64,000 nucleotides of DNA from Leminorella grimontii ATCC 33999 = DSM 5078 (GTDB taxonomy: Bacteria > Pseudomonadota > Gammaproteobacteria > Enterobacterales > Enterobacteriaceae), in the NCBI RefSeq assembly GCF_000439085.1, contig NZ_AUUA01000003.1:248001-312000 (forward strand), read 5' to 3'. The position numbers were made by a program, and so were the translations under genes. Under the pieces are notes generated by a model. The model was given only the letters and a program-made list of their open reading frames with translations, had not been told where the DNA came from and did not search any database. Position 1 is the first letter of the stretch, and every line of letters starts with the position of its first letter. Shown piece by piece: positions 11,059 through 20,997 of this stretch.

Positions 11059-12087
11059 ATGTCCGCTTATTCCCCGGCCAGTGAAGTTATGCTGCGCCAC
11101 ACCGATGAATTTATCGAACGCCGCGTGCTGTTTGCCGGAGACATACAGGATACGCTCGCCGCGCGCTTTGAGGCGAAGGAAGTTCGCGCCTACTGCACGC
11201 AGTACCACCACTGGCGTCGGCTTCATCAGTCGATGGGAGAGCGGGCGACGTTTGGCCTTCTGCCGGAAGCTGAACTAACGGACGGAATCGACACGCTGAT
11301 TTACTACTGGCCCAAGAGCAAGCAGGAAGCTCAGTTTCAGCTTGAAGCTCTGTTAAGCCAGCTCCCCGTCGGCAGCGAGCTGTTTATCGTCGGCGAAAAC
11401 CGCAGCGGCGTGCGCAGCGCGGAAACGATACTGGCGAACTTCGGCGACATAGCCAAAATCGACAGCGCCCGCCGGTGCGGGCTGTACCACTGCCGCCTAG
11501 AACGCCAGGCTACCTTCGCGTTCGACGCCTGGTGGTCGGAATATCATATGGACAGCGTTGTTGTAAAAACGCTACCCGGCGTATTCAGCCGGGACGGGCT
11601 GGACGTAGGCAGCCGGCTGCTGCTTTCCGCCATTAAAAACGCTCAGGGAACCGTACTGGACGTAGGATGCGGCGCGGGCGTTTTAGCCGCCGCGCTGGCA
11701 AAATCCGCACCGGGATTAAAGCTTACGTTAAGCGACGTTAACGCCGCCGCGCTGGAAGCCGCCCGCGCGACGCTTGCCGCCAACGGCCTTCAGGGCGAAG
11801 CGATCGCCAGCGACGTCTTTTCCGATATTCAGGGGCGCTTCAACCTGATTATTTCCAACCCGCCCTTCCACGACGGCCTGCAGACCAACCTGAACGCGGC
11901 TGAAGCGCTTATCCGTGGTGCAGTGAAACATCTCCACGTCGGCGGGCGACTGTGCATTGTGGCGAACGCCTTCCTACCCTATCCCAACATGCTCGACGCG
12001 GCCTTTGGCTCACATGAAGTGCTGGCGCAGACCGGCAAGTTTAAAGTGTATCAAGCGACGCTGACGCGAGCGGCGAAGTCTCGCTAA
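11059..12087 (+). CDS. rsmC: 16S rRNA (guanine1207-N2)-methyltransferase RsmC
   Basis: RsmC methylates G1207 of 16S rRNA on the 30S subunit. The 342-residue protein has the inactive N-terminal methyltransferase-like half and the active C-terminal half with the SAM motif [15 protein letters not shown] and the catalytic NPPFHDG motif. The start at 11059 follows AGGAGAAGGTC and gives [10 protein letters not shown], as in the family. It is divergent from holD-rimI, as in E. coli. Confidence 0.96.
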   Translation: MSAYSPASEVMLRHTDEFIERRVLFAGDIQDTLAARFEAKEVRAYCTQYHHWRRLHQSMGERATFGLLPEAELTDGIDTLIYYWPKSKQEAQFQLEALLSQLPVGSELFIVGENRSGVRSAETILANFGDIAKIDSARRCGLYHCRLERQATFAFDAWWSEYHMDSVVVKTLPGVFSRDGLDVGSRLLLSAIKNAQGTVLDVGCGAGVLAAALAKSAPGLKLTLSDVNAAALEAARATLAANGLQGEAIASDVFSDIQGRFNLIISNPPFHDGLQTNLNAAEALIRGAVKHLHVGGRLCIVANAFLPYPNMLDAAFGSHEVLAQTGKFKVYQATLTRAAKSR

Positions 12088-12106
12088 CGCATTTCCATAA
12101 AAAACA

Positions 12107-12133
12107 GGCTTTCCTCTCGTTAAGGGGAAAGCC
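12107..12133 (-). terminator. terminator between rsmC and ridA
   Basis: The stem GGCTTTCC/GGAAAGCC is followed on the minus strand by a run of T (complement of ATAAAAAACA). It therefore ends ridA transcription and may also stop rsmC. Confidence 0.75.
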
Positions 12134-12165
12134 CGTCTTACAAAACAGCCTTAGCGCTTATAATA

Positions 12166-12552
12166 TCAGCGACGAACGGCGATAACTTCGATCTCTACCT
12201 TGGCGTCTTTCGGCAGGCGCGCAACTTCCACACAGGAACGCGCGGGGAACGGAGCGTTATGCTCGGTGAAAAAAGCTTCATAGGCAGCGTTAACCGTACC
12301 AAAGTCGTTCAGATCCTTAACGAAAACCGTCGTTTTCACAATGTCCGCAACCTTCAGGCCTGCAGCTTCAACGATGGCCTTAACGTTTTCCAGCGACTGG
12401 CGAGCCTGTGCGGCAACGTCGGCAGGAAACTCGCCGGTTTTCGGATCGAGAGGCAGCTGGCCGGAAGTGATAATCATATTACCCAGATCGACGCCCTGAA
12501 CGTAGGGACCAATAGCCGCAGGCGCTTTGTCGGTATTAATAATGTGGGACAT
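12166..12552 (-). CDS. ridA: 2-iminobutanoate/2-iminopropanoate deaminase RidA
   Basis: RidA hydrolyses reactive enamine/imine products of PLP enzymes such as threonine dehydratase. The 128-residue protein shows APAAIGPYVQG, SGQLPLDPKTGE, the conserved NVKAIVEAAG and the ligand-binding Arg in FPARSCVEV. It is the usual trimeric YjgF family size. In E. coli it follows pyrBI; here it stands alone near tabA and argI. Confidence 0.97.
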   Translation of the reverse strand: MSHIINTDKAPAAIGPYVQGVDLGNMIITSGQLPLDPKTGEFPADVAAQARQSLENVKAIVEAAGLKVADIVKTTVFVKDLNDFGTVNAAYEAFFTEHNAPFPARSCVEVARLPKDAKVEIEVIAVRR

Positions 12553-12729
12553 GAATGCTCCTTAAGTATCTTTAGTTTTAGATCATTGGCGTCATTATAA
12601 GGCGCGCATAGAGAGATGTACCATAAGCGGCAACCCCTGAGATGTAAATTCAATTCTTCTTAACTGTACGATATATCCGGCTAATGTAACGCCGGGTGTA
12701 CGGTTTAGAATAAAAACCTTGCCTATTGA

Positions 12730-13245
<516 letters not shown>

Positions 13246-13261
13246 TTTCTCCTAAACGTGT

Positions 13262-13287
13262 AAAAGCCCCAAGTCGTTGGGGCTTTT
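13262..13287. terminator. bidirectional terminator between tabA and argI
   Basis: An eleven-base perfect stem AAAAGCCCCAA/TTGGGGCTTTT with a GTCG loop gives T-runs on both strands and lies between convergent genes. Confidence 0.9.
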
Positions 13288-13309
13288 GTCCGCCGCGAAA
13301 TAGCCTGAA

Positions 13310-14317
13310 CTACTCTTTGTTCAGCGTCGCCACCATCACGGCCTTAATGGTGTGCATTCGGTTCTCCGCCTGCACAAACACGATACTGTGCTCTGATTCG
13401 AACACGTCGTCGGTCACTTCCATCCCGCCGTGAAGGCCGTACTGCTGCGCCATCTGTTTTCCCAGCGTCGTCTGGTCGTCGTGGAAAGCCGGCAGGCAGT
13501 GTAAAAACTTCACCTGAGGATTGCCGGTCAGCTCAAGCACCTTACGGTTAACCTGATAAGGTAAAAGCTGGTGAATGCGCTCCTGCCACACCTCTTTAGG
13601 CTCCCCCATGGAAACCCACACGTCGGTGTACAGATAGTCGACTCCGCTTACGCCTGCGGCTACGTCTTCCGTCAACGTCAGGGTCGCGCCGGTTTTCGCC
13701 GCCACCTTTTGACAGGCCTCCACCAGTGCAGGATCGGGCCAGCAGGCCTTCGGCGCGACCAGGCGAAGGTCCATACCCATCAGCGCGGCCCCTTCCAGCA
13801 GAGAATTGCCCATGTTGTTGCGTGCATCGCCGAGATAGGCCAGCGTCATCTCTGACAGGTCCTTTTGCGGCAAGAACTCCTGCATGGTCAGCAGATCGGC
13901 CAAAATTTGGGTCGGGTGAAACTCATCGGTCAGCCCGTTCCACACCGGCACGCCCGAATACTGCGCCAGCGTTTCGACAATGTGCTGGCCAAAGCCGCGA
14001 TACTGAATGCCGTCGTACATGCCGCCCAACACGCGTGCCGTGTCTTTAATAGACTCTTTGTGGCCAATTTGGCTTCCGCTGGGCCCTAAGTAGGTCACTC
14101 GCGCGCCCTGATCGAAGGCAGCGACTTCAAACGCACAGCGCGTACGGGTTGAGTCTTTTTCAAAGATAAGCGCTATATTTTTACCACACAGCGTCGGCTT
14201 TTCGGCTCCTGCCTTTTTTTCCTTTTTCAGCCTGGCGGCCAGAGAAAGCAGCGAGTGGATCTCTTGCGAACTAAAATCTAGCAGCCGTAACAGGTGGCGC
14301 TGATAAAACTGAGGCAT
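13310..14317 (-). CDS. argI: ornithine carbamoyltransferase
   Basis: The enzyme makes citrulline from ornithine and carbamoyl phosphate in arginine synthesis. The 335-residue protein has the carbamoyl-phosphate motif STRTR at about residues 56-60, [11 protein letters not shown], and HCLPAFHD with the catalytic Cys. The neighbours tabA and rraB are those of E. coli argI, so I use that symbol rather than argF. Two ARG boxes upstream indicate repression by ArgR. Confidence 0.97.
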   Translation of the reverse strand: MPQFYQRHLLRLLDFSSQEIHSLLSLAARLKKEKKAGAEKPTLCGKNIALIFEKDSTRTRCAFEVAAFDQGARVTYLGPSGSQIGHKESIKDTARVLGGMYDGIQYRGFGQHIVETLAQYSGVPVWNGLTDEFHPTQILADLLTMQEFLPQKDLSEMTLAYLGDARNNMGNSLLEGAALMGMDLRLVAPKACWPDPALVEACQKVAAKTGATLTLTEDVAAGVSGVDYLYTDVWVSMGEPKEVWQERIHQLLPYQVNRKVLELTGNPQVKFLHCLPAFHDDQTTLGKQMAQQYGLHGGMEVTDDVFESEHSIVFVQAENRMHTIKAVMVATLNKE

Positions 14318-14353
14318 CGACGGTTCTCCTCGACTATGTCGTCTTAACGCAAT

Positions 14354-14392
14354 GATGAATTTAAAATCAATTTATATGAATTAATATTCACA
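14354..14392 (-). promoter_or_regulatory. tandem ARG boxes (ArgR operator) upstream of argI
   Basis: Two 18-base ARG boxes lie 21 bases apart, that is separated by the typical 3 bases. The start-proximal one reads TGAAT-TTAA-AATCA (14356-14369). The distal one reads TGAAT-TAAT-ATTCA (14377-14390), a perfect palindrome matching the consensus TGAATwwwwATTCA. ArgR hexamers with arginine should bind here and repress argI. Confidence 0.92.
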
Positions 14393-14491
14393 ATCAACCT
14401 AAGTTTAGGTAAAACGTTGGCTTTTGTGGTGGAGCTTATCAGGGCACTGTGTGAGAATAGCGATAACTGACTATCACAAGCGAGAATTATC

Positions 14492-14935
14492 ATGGCCACT
14501 GCTAACGACGAACTGAACGCGCTGCTCGAAGAACAGCGTGAAGAGACCCGCCTGATCATCGAAGAACTTCTGGAAGACGGCAGCGATCCAGACGCGCTGT
14601 ACGCAATCGAGCACCACTTTTCCGCCGAAGACTTCGACTCGCTGGAAAAGGCGGCCGTAGAGGCCTTTAAGCTCGGCTACGAAGTTACCGACCCGGAAGA
14701 GCTTGAAGTGGAAGACGGCCTTACTCTGTTGTGCTGCGACGTCATCAGCGAGGTGGGGCTTAACGCCGACATTATCGATAAGCAGGTCGAACAATTAGTT
14801 CGGCTCGCCGAGCGTTTTGAAGTCAACTATGACGGCTGGGGCACCTATTTCGAAGATCCCAACGGCAGCGACGGCGATGAAGACGAAGACTATGCCGAAG
14901 AAGATGAAGAGGAAGAAAAACAGCCCCGTCACTAG
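14492..14935 (+). CDS. rraB: RNase E inhibitor protein RraB
   Basis: RraB binds the C-terminal scaffold of RNase E and alters degradosome activity. The 147-residue acidic protein opens with [23 protein letters not shown] and ends with an Asp/Glu tail (about residues 125-143), both characteristic. It is divergent from argI, as in E. coli (yjgD). Confidence 0.93.
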   Translation: MATANDELNALLEEQREETRLIIEELLEDGSDPDALYAIEHHFSAEDFDSLEKAAVEAFKLGYEVTDPEELEVEDGLTLLCCDVISEVGLNADIIDKQVEQLVRLAERFEVNYDGWGTYFEDPNGSDGDEDEDYAEEDEEEEKQPRH

Positions 14936-14965
14936 GCTAAATTCATAACCTAACGGAGGTAAGCA

Positions 14966-15814
14966 ATGGCCAGACAGCGCATGCGCTACATCACGCTGCC
15001 CAGCGGGGACGAAATGCCGGTCCTCGGGCAGGGCACCTGGTTTATGGGTGAACGCAACTCGGACCTTAAGCAGGAGATCCACACGCTCCAGCAGGGGATT
15101 GAGCGCGGCCTTAGCCTCATTGATACCGCTGAGATGTATGCCGACGGCGGCGCCGAAAAGATCGTCGGCGCAGCCATAAAGGGCCGCCGTGATGAGGTGT
15201 TCCTGGTCAGTAAAGTGCTGCCTGGCAACGCCAGCCTTAAGGGAACGATGGACGCCTGCGAAGCCAGCCTGCGCAGGCTGGGCACTGATTACATCGATCT
15301 TTATCTGCTTCACTGGCGTGGCCGCATTCCTCTGGCTGAAACGGCCGAAGCGATGGAAAACCTGGTGGAACAAGGGAAAATCGGCCAGTGGGGCGTCAGC
15401 AACTTTGACGTAGATGACCTGGAAGAGCTGATGACCATTGTAGGCCACGAGCAGGTCGCTACCAATCAGGTGCTGTATAACCTGTCTCGGCGCGGCATTG
15501 AGTACGATTTGCTGCCGTGGTGTCGCAGCAACAGCATGCCGGTCATGGCCTACTCTCCGATTGAACAGGCAAGGCTGCTGGAACATCCTGCATTGATAGA
15601 AGTCGCTCTGCGCCATCGCGTAAGCCCGGCCCAAATCGCCATTGCCTGGGTGCTGCATGACCACAACGTGATAACTATCCCGAAAGCCGCCAACGTTCAG
15701 CACATGCTGGAAAATATTGAAAGCCTTAGCATTGAGCTGAGCCATGAAGACTACGTCACGCTAAACGCCGCATTTCCACCCCCGGCCAGAAAAACGCCGC
15801 TGGAAATGCTGTAA
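14966..15814 (+). CDS. aldo/keto reductase (YeaE type)
   Basis: The 282-residue NADPH-dependent reductase shows the aldo/keto reductase catalytic tetrad: DTAEMY (Asp, Tyr), VSKV (Lys) and LHW (His). The C-terminal cofactor segment IPKAANVQHMLEN is also present. The closest protein I recognise is E. coli YeaE, a methylglyoxal reductase, with shared GQGTWYMGE-like and NQVLYNLSRRGIEYDLLPW segments. It follows rraB by 30 bases with a strong AACGGAGGT site, so may be co-transcribed. The substrate here is not known. Confidence 0.88.
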   Translation: MARQRMRYITLPSGDEMPVLGQGTWFMGERNSDLKQEIHTLQQGIERGLSLIDTAEMYADGGAEKIVGAAIKGRRDEVFLVSKVLPGNASLKGTMDACEASLRRLGTDYIDLYLLHWRGRIPLAETAEAMENLVEQGKIGQWGVSNFDVDDLEELMTIVGHEQVATNQVLYNLSRRGIEYDLLPWCRSNSMPVMAYSPIEQARLLEHPALIEVALRHRVSPAQIAIAWVLHDHNVITIPKAANVQHMLENIESLSIELSHEDYVTLNAAFPPPARKTPLEML

Positions 15815-15862
15815 ACGACCGAACGCACAGCGGTTCGGGAAGAACCGCTTTAAAAGAAGAAA

Positions 15863-16360
15863 TTGACTTTGCGTATAACGATAAAACCCGAGCTCTATCG
15901 CCTCTCCGTTCGTAATCCGCTGCACTGGCTTGCCGTCGGGTTTGGTTCCGGGCTATCGCCGAAAGCGCCCGGCACCTTTGGCTCTCTGGCGGCTATCCCC
16001 TTTTATTATCTGTTTTTACAGTGGTTTTCTCTGCCGGCGTATCTGGTCATTCTCGTCGTCGCCTTTTTCCTCGGCGTATGGGCCTGCCGCAGCGCGGCTA
16101 ACGCCATCGGCGAACACGATCACGGCGCTATCGTCTGGGATGAGTTTATCGGCATGTGGATTGCCTGCATTGCGCTGCCTTCAGGCATCGTTTGGATGCT
16201 GTTCGCCTTTATCGCCTTCCGCTTTTTCGACATTCTCAAACCGTGGCCTATTCGCTGGTTTGATGAAAACCTCTCCGGCGGGTTCGGCATCATGATGGAT
16301 GACGTCATTGCCGGGATAGCCGCTCTTTGCGTTGTACAGCTAGCCTACTTCATTTTCTAA
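15863..16360 (+). CDS. pgpA: phosphatidylglycerophosphatase A
   Basis: PgpA is an integral membrane phosphatase converting phosphatidylglycerol phosphate to phosphatidylglycerol. The 165-residue protein has GFGSGLSPKAPGTFGSL, the catalytic IVWDEFIGMW segment and FRFFDILKPWPIRWFD, with several hydrophobic spans. The start is TTG at 15863 after AAAGAAGAAA. No ATG gives a full-length protein. In E. coli it follows thiL; here it follows the aldo/keto reductase gene. Confidence 0.95.
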   Translation: MTLRITIKPELYRLSVRNPLHWLAVGFGSGLSPKAPGTFGSLAAIPFYYLFLQWFSLPAYLVILVVAFFLGVWACRSAANAIGEHDHGAIVWDEFIGMWIACIALPSGIVWMLFAFIAFRFFDILKPWPIRWFDENLSGGFGIMMDDVIAGIAALCVVQLAYFIF

Positions 16361-16776
16361 ACGGAGCTAACGGGAAACGACATTGACCCTTTTTAGACGG
16401 GCTAAAAGTCGTTTCCCTATCGCAAAGCGGCCATCCCCCACCAGCGATGACAAAAAATCGTTATGCGTCGGTAACCCTATCAGCCACTCTCTTTTATTAA
16501 AAAGCCCGTAAATTGCAGCAAAATAATCATTAACACGCTTTTCCAACAATTCAACTTTCGCTCGAAGTTCAATCACGACAGCTGCGCATTTCACGCTAAC
16601 AATCACTATATATGATTATTTTATTTTGAAATTAATCACAGAACACACATAACCTCATTCTCCCTCCCCATTTAAGAGACGCAAATCACAAAATTAACGC
16701 CACTCAGCGCATATAACCGTTCACGAAATGATTGATTGAACGTTGCCGGTGACATCCCGGCGCTACAGGGGGAAAG
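16361..16776. other. 416-base spacer upstream of the sgc operon
   Basis: A minus-strand frame at 16367-16606 could encode 79 residues (GTG start, no visible ribosome binding site), with a basic and helical sequence that I do not recognise. I do not call it a gene. The right half is AT-rich and holds a CRP-like site and the sgcX ribosome binding site AGGGGGAAAG. Confidence 0.4.
16625..16640 (+). promoter_or_regulatory. possible CRP site upstream of sgcX
   Basis: TTTGA-N6-TCACA fits the CRP consensus TGTGA-N6-TCACA with one mismatch. It lies about 137 bases before the start of a PTS operon, where cAMP-CRP control would be expected. This is a pattern match only. Confidence 0.4.
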
Positions 16777-17877
16777 ATGGCCTTTAATATTTGCTGTACG
16801 CTAACGCGCCTGCTGTCGCTGGACGGTATTTCCGGCCACGAAGGCGCCATCGCCAAAGAGATGCGAAGCAACTTTGAGCAGCACGCACACGAAGTCTGGC
16901 AGGACAGGCTGGGTAACGTGGTCGCCCGCTACGGCAGCCAGAAGCCCGACGCGTTCAGACTCATGATTTTCGCCCATATGGACGAGGTCGGCTTCATGGT
17001 GCGAAAAATTGAAGCCAACGGATTTCTGCGCTTTGAGCGAGTGGGCGGCCCGGCGCAGATAACCATGCCCGGCTCAACGGTTCGACTGGCCGGAGAATTT
17101 GGCCCGGTACCTGGCTGCATTGGCATTAAGTCCTACCACTTCAGCAAAGGCGACGAGCGCACCCAGTCACCGGGGATCGACAGACTGTGGATAGACATCG
17201 GCGCGTCCAGTAAGCAAGATGCCGAAGCCATGGGCGTTAAGGTCGGTACGCCGGTCAGCCTCTACAACCCGCCGGTAGCCCTAGGCAACGATATGATTTG
17301 CAGCAAAGCCCTGGACGATCGCCTGGGCTGCACCGCCCTGTTGGGCGTTGCGGACGCCGTCGCAAAAGAGGAGCTGGATATCGCGCTCTATCTGGTTGCC
17401 TCAGTACAGGAAGAGTTCAACATTCGCGGCATTTTGCCGGTGCTCAAGCGCGTTAACCCGGATCTGGCCATCGGCATCGACATCACGCCGTCATGCGACA
17501 CGCCCGATCTGGCCGACTATTCCGACGTCGTTATCAATAAAGGGCCGGGCATCACCTGCCTGAACTACCACGGTCGCGGCACGCTGGCCGGGCTTATTAC
17601 GCCGCCCGCGCTCATCGCCTTTTTGGAGCAGATTGCCAAAGAGCACGGCGTTCCCGTACAGCGGGAAGTCGCGCCGGGCGTCATCACTGAGACCGGCTAC
17701 ATTCAGGTGGAGCAGGACGGCATTCCCTGCGCCAGCCTGTCGATTCCCTGTCGCTATACCCATTCGCCCAGCGAAGTCGCTAGCCTACGCGATCTGGCGG
17801 ACTGTATTCACCTACTGACTTTTGTTGCAAAAGAAAAAGGCGAACGTTTTCCCATCGCCGCCAAACCCGCGCTCTGA
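16777..17877 (+). CDS. sgcX: M42-family peptidase-like protein SgcX
   Basis: The 366-residue protein is a metallo-aminopeptidase of the M42 family (FrvX/SgcX). The two-metal site is complete: AHMDEVGF, KALDDR (bridging Asp), QEEFNIRG (general base Glu and metal Glu), GIDITP and RYTHSP. It opens an operon with the gene content of the E. coli sgcXBCQAER cluster. Why such PTS clusters carry an M42 hydrolase is not known; it may act on a glycosyl-peptide or on an amide-bearing sugar. Confidence 0.9.
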   Translation: MAFNICCTLTRLLSLDGISGHEGAIAKEMRSNFEQHAHEVWQDRLGNVVARYGSQKPDAFRLMIFAHMDEVGFMVRKIEANGFLRFERVGGPAQITMPGSTVRLAGEFGPVPGCIGIKSYHFSKGDERTQSPGIDRLWIDIGASSKQDAEAMGVKVGTPVSLYNPPVALGNDMICSKALDDRLGCTALLGVADAVAKEELDIALYLVASVQEEFNIRGILPVLKRVNPDLAIGIDITPSCDTPDLADYSDVVINKGPGITCLNYHGRGTLAGLITPPALIAFLEQIAKEHGVPVQREVAPGVITETGYIQVEQDGIPCASLSIPCRYTHSPSEVASLRDLADCIHLLTFVAKEKGERFPIAAKPAL

Positions 17878-17978
17878 TAGCGCACTTCCGTCACACCCAC
17901 GCCTTGGCCGAGCATCGCCATTACCCTAACGCTCGGGCCAAGCGTTGCCACCACGTTAACGTAACGAGGAATAACATC

Positions 17979-18257
17979 ATGAAAAAGATACTCGTGGCCT
18001 GCGGCACAGGCATGTCCACCTCAACGATGATCGCCCAGCGGGTGCAGGATTACCTGTCGTCCCAAGGCATTGCGGTCACGATGTCCCAGTGCTGCTTAAA
18101 CGAAATTCCCTACAACTGTAGCGGTATGGACCTCATCATCACGTCGATGAAAGTCGATAAAGACTACGGCATTCCCACGCTAAACGGCGCGCCGCTTTTA
18201 ACCGGCATTAATGACGAAGCGCTGAAAGAGCAAGTCAAAGCCCTGTTGAGCCAATAG
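17979..18257 (+). CDS. sgcB: PTS EIIB component, galactitol class
   Basis: The 92-residue EIIB receives phosphate from EIIA on the cysteine of VACGTGMSTSTM (Cys near residue 8) and passes it to the incoming sugar. The start at 17979 follows CGAGGAATAACATC; the longer frame upstream is not needed. It is 12 bases before sgcC. Confidence 0.93.
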   Translation: MKKILVACGTGMSTSTMIAQRVQDYLSSQGIAVTMSQCCLNEIPYNCSGMDLIITSMKVDKDYGIPTLNGAPLLTGINDEALKEQVKALLSQ

Positions 18258-18269
18258 GCAGGAGGCGAC

Positions 18270-19583
18270 ATGTTTGACTATATCCTCTCACTCGGCGGAA
18301 CGATATTTGTGCCGATCGTGATGATCGTTATCGGCCTCATCTTCAGGATCCCGCTGCTGCAGGCCATTAAGGCCGGCGTCACCGTGGGCATCGGCTTTGT
18401 CGGCATGGGGCTTGTGATCGTTATGGCGATAGACAGCCTGAGCCCGCCGATTAAAGTAATGATTGAGCGCTTCGGCCTGACGCTGCACGTACTGGACGTC
18501 GGCGCAGGCCCCGCTTCCGGCGTCGGCTACGCTACCGCTATCGGCGCCATGATTATCCCCGTGATATTCCTGCTTAACGTCGCCATGCTGGTCACCCGCC
18601 TGACTAAAACCATGAACGTGGACATCTACAACTACTGGCACTTCGCCATTACCGGCTCCATCGTTCAGCTGATGACCGGCAGCCTGATTTACGGCGTGTT
18701 AGGGGCTATCTGCCACGCCGCGCTGTCGCTGAAGATGGCTGACCTCACCGCCAAGCGGGTGCAAAGCATCGTCGGCCTGGACGGCATCTCTATTCCTCAA
18801 GGCTATGGCTCAAGTTCGGTGCCGCTGTTTATCCTGTTGGACAAACTCTACGGCTACATCCCTTTCCTGAAAGGGCGCAACGTAGACGCAACGGAGATTC
18901 AAAAGCGCTTCGGCATGATAGGCGACCCGGTAATTATCGGCGTCGTACTGGGGCTGGTGTTCGGCCTGGCGGCGGGCGAGAACTTTAAGGGCACCGCCGG
19001 CCTGATGATTACGGTCGCGGCTATCATGGTGCTGTTTCCGCGCATGATCCGCCTGATTGTCGAAGGGCTGATGCCGATTTCCGACGGCGCGCGTAAATTC
19101 TTCCAGCGCTACCTCCACGGGCGGGAAGTGTTTATCGGTCTGGACTCGGCGGTAACCTTAGGCCATCCGACCACCATCGCCGTCGGCCTGCTGCTTATCC
19201 CTATTATGCTGCTTATCGCAAGCATTCTACCGGGCAACAAAGTGCTGCCGCTGGCGGATTTACCGGTTGCGCCGTTCTTTATCTGTATGGCGACCGTTAT
19301 TCACCGCGGCGATCTTCTTCGCACGCTGGTCAGCGGCATCATCGTAATGATTACCGTATTGCTTATCGCAACTCGCTTTGCCCCCTATTTCACCGAGATG
19401 GCCCGAAGCGGCGGCTTTAGCTTTGCAGCCGACGGGGCGTCTATTTCTGCGCTGTCGGTCGGCAATATGTTCGGCTGGTCAATAACCGAGCTCATGGCGC
19501 TGGGCGCTATCGGCGTGGTTATCGCCGTCGGCATCGTCTGCCTGGTGGTGCTGGGTCTTAGAAACAAAGAGCTGTCAGCGTGA
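18270..19583 (+). CDS. sgcC: PTS EIIC component, galactitol class
   Basis: The 437-residue permease has about ten to twelve hydrophobic segments and belongs to the galactitol EIIC (GatC) family. Recognisable segments include FDYILSLGGTIFVPIVMI at the start and GLDSAVTLGHPTTIAVGLLL in the substrate region. It imports and phosphorylates an unknown hexitol or pentose-like sugar together with SgcB and SgcA. Confidence 0.93.
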   Translation: MFDYILSLGGTIFVPIVMIVIGLIFRIPLLQAIKAGVTVGIGFVGMGLVIVMAIDSLSPPIKVMIERFGLTLHVLDVGAGPASGVGYATAIGAMIIPVIFLLNVAMLVTRLTKTMNVDIYNYWHFAITGSIVQLMTGSLIYGVLGAICHAALSLKMADLTAKRVQSIVGLDGISIPQGYGSSSVPLFILLDKLYGYIPFLKGRNVDATEIQKRFGMIGDPVIIGVVLGLVFGLAAGENFKGTAGLMITVAAIMVLFPRMIRLIVEGLMPISDGARKFFQRYLHGREVFIGLDSAVTLGHPTTIAVGLLLIPIMLLIASILPGNKVLPLADLPVAPFFICMATVIHRGDLLRTLVSGIIVMITVLLIATRFAPYFTEMARSGGFSFAADGASISALSVGNMFGWSITELMALGAIGVVIAVGIVCLVVLGLRNKELSA

Positions 19584-19621
19584 CGGCGAAATAAAGACAT
19601 CATGAAGAGGAGTTATCAATA

Positions 19622-20428
19622 ATGAGTTGGCTTAAATCCGTCATTGGGACTGAAAAAGCGGTCATCGCCATGTGTCACTTCCGCGCCCTGCCGGGAGATC
19701 CGGGGTTTGACGAAGGCAAAGGCATGAACTGGGTGGTCGATCGCGCCTATGACGACCTGATGGCGCTGCAAAGCGGCGGCGTCGACGCCGTCATGTTTTC
19801 CAATGAGTTCAGCATGCCCTATCTGACCAAGGTCAAACCGGAAACCTCCGCCGCAATGGCGCGGATCGTCGGTCAGCTAAAGTCGGAAATCAAGGTGCCC
19901 TACGGCGTTAACGTGCTTTGGGATCCGGTCGCCTCGTTCGATCTGGCGAAAGCGGTCGACGGTCTGTTCGTTCGAGAAATCTTCACTGGCGCCTACGCCA
20001 GCGACTTCGGCATCTGGAACACCAACGTCGGAGAAACCATTCGCCACCAGCATCGTATCGGCGCACAGGGCGTTAAAACCCTGTTCAACATCGTACCTGA
20101 GGCGGCGGTATATCTGGGAGAACGCGACATTCGCGCTATCGCCAAATCAACGGTGTTTAACAATCGCCCGGATGCGCTGTGCGTTTCCGGACTGACCGCC
20201 GGCAGTAAAACCGATACCGCGACGCTCAAGCTGGTGAAAGATACCGTGCCGGACACCGTCGTGCTGGCAAACACCGGCGTCTGCCTGGAAAACGTGGACG
20301 AACAGCTGGCCATCGCCGACGGCTGCGTCACGGCGACCCATTTCAAGAAGGACGGTATTTTTGAGAACTTTGTCGACGGCGATCGCGTCGCTCGCTTTAT
20401 GGAACGCGTCCGCCGCATCAGGCAATAA
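19622..20428 (+). CDS. sgcQ: BtpA-family protein SgcQ
   Basis: The 268-residue TIM-barrel protein is of the BtpA/SgcQ family, which is related to nucleosidase-like and photosystem I biogenesis proteins. Visible family segments are VIAMCHFRALPGDPG, VDAVMFSNEFSMPY and TGVCLENVDEQLAIADGC. It follows sgcC by 38 bases. The reaction is unknown; by context it acts on the phosphorylated sugar. Confidence 0.88.
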   Translation: MSWLKSVIGTEKAVIAMCHFRALPGDPGFDEGKGMNWVVDRAYDDLMALQSGGVDAVMFSNEFSMPYLTKVKPETSAAMARIVGQLKSEIKVPYGVNVLWDPVASFDLAKAVDGLFVREIFTGAYASDFGIWNTNVGETIRHQHRIGAQGVKTLFNIVPEAAVYLGERDIRAIAKSTVFNNRPDALCVSGLTAGSKTDTATLKLVKDTVPDTVVLANTGVCLENVDEQLAIADGCVTATHFKKDGIFENFVDGDRVARFMERVRRIRQ

Positions 20429-20483
20429 GCGGGAACAGACGGAAAGCGTCTGCCCCGCTTAGGCTACATCCCGGTAAATACCG

Positions 20484-20519
20484 GCCCCCGAAGCCTTCGC
20501 CAAAAGTGATTTCGGGGGC
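20484..20519. other. intra-operon stem-loop between sgcQ and sgcA
   Basis: The nine-base arms GCCCCCGAA and TTCGGGGGC enclose an 18-base loop in the only sizeable gap (125 bases) of the operon. There is no T-run, so it may be an mRNA stability or processing element that sets the level of the downstream genes. Confidence 0.5.
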
Positions 20520-20553
20520 ATTAACAATATCCCAACCCTAAAAGGAGTCAACC

Positions 20554-20997
20554 ATGTTGATTAAGGACAGTCGCACCACACAGGCGAAACGCCGCGTGCC
20601 CTCGTGGCGCGAGGCGATCGTGTTGGCAACGGCCCCGTTGGTCGAGCTGGGTTACGCCAGAGAAGAATACGGACAGGGTATCATCGACAACACGTTGGAA
20701 TACGGCCCCTATTATCTGATTGCGCCAGGTATTGCCCTGCCCCACGCTCGGCCTGAGCAGGGTGCGCTCAGCAACGGTATCGCGTTTACCACGCTGGAAG
20801 AGCCGATTCCTTTTGGAAACGAAGAGTGCGATCCGGTTTGGCTGCTTATCAGCATCTGCGCGACTGACGCTCAGCGACATATAAAGACCATCCAAAGGAT
20901 CGCGATGCTTTTAGAGCAAAGCGAAACGCTCGAAAAGATAAAAAGCGCCGAAGACGATCGTTCGCTTTGCCGCCTGTTACAGGCGCTGGCGCTATGA
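20554..20997 (+). CDS. sgcA: PTS EIIA component, fructose/mannitol-type domain
   Basis: The 147-residue EIIA takes phosphate from HPr on the His of IALPHARPEQG at about residue 67. Other EIIA-2 features are SWREAIVLATAPLVELGYA near the N-terminus and VWLLISICATD. It has its own AAAAGGAG site and overlaps sgcE by four bases (ATGA). Confidence 0.93.
   Translation: MLIKDSRTTQAKRRVPSWREAIVLATAPLVELGYAREEYGQGIIDNTLEYGPYYLIAPGIALPHARPEQGALSNGIAFTTLEEPIPFGNEECDPVWLLISICATDAQRHIKTIQRIAMLLEQSETLEKIKSAEDDRSLCRLLQALAL

Noticed and set aside
16367-16606. 79-codon minus-strand frame before sgcX
   Set aside because: It needs a GTG start without ribosome binding site and has no recognisable features; noted only in the spacer entry.
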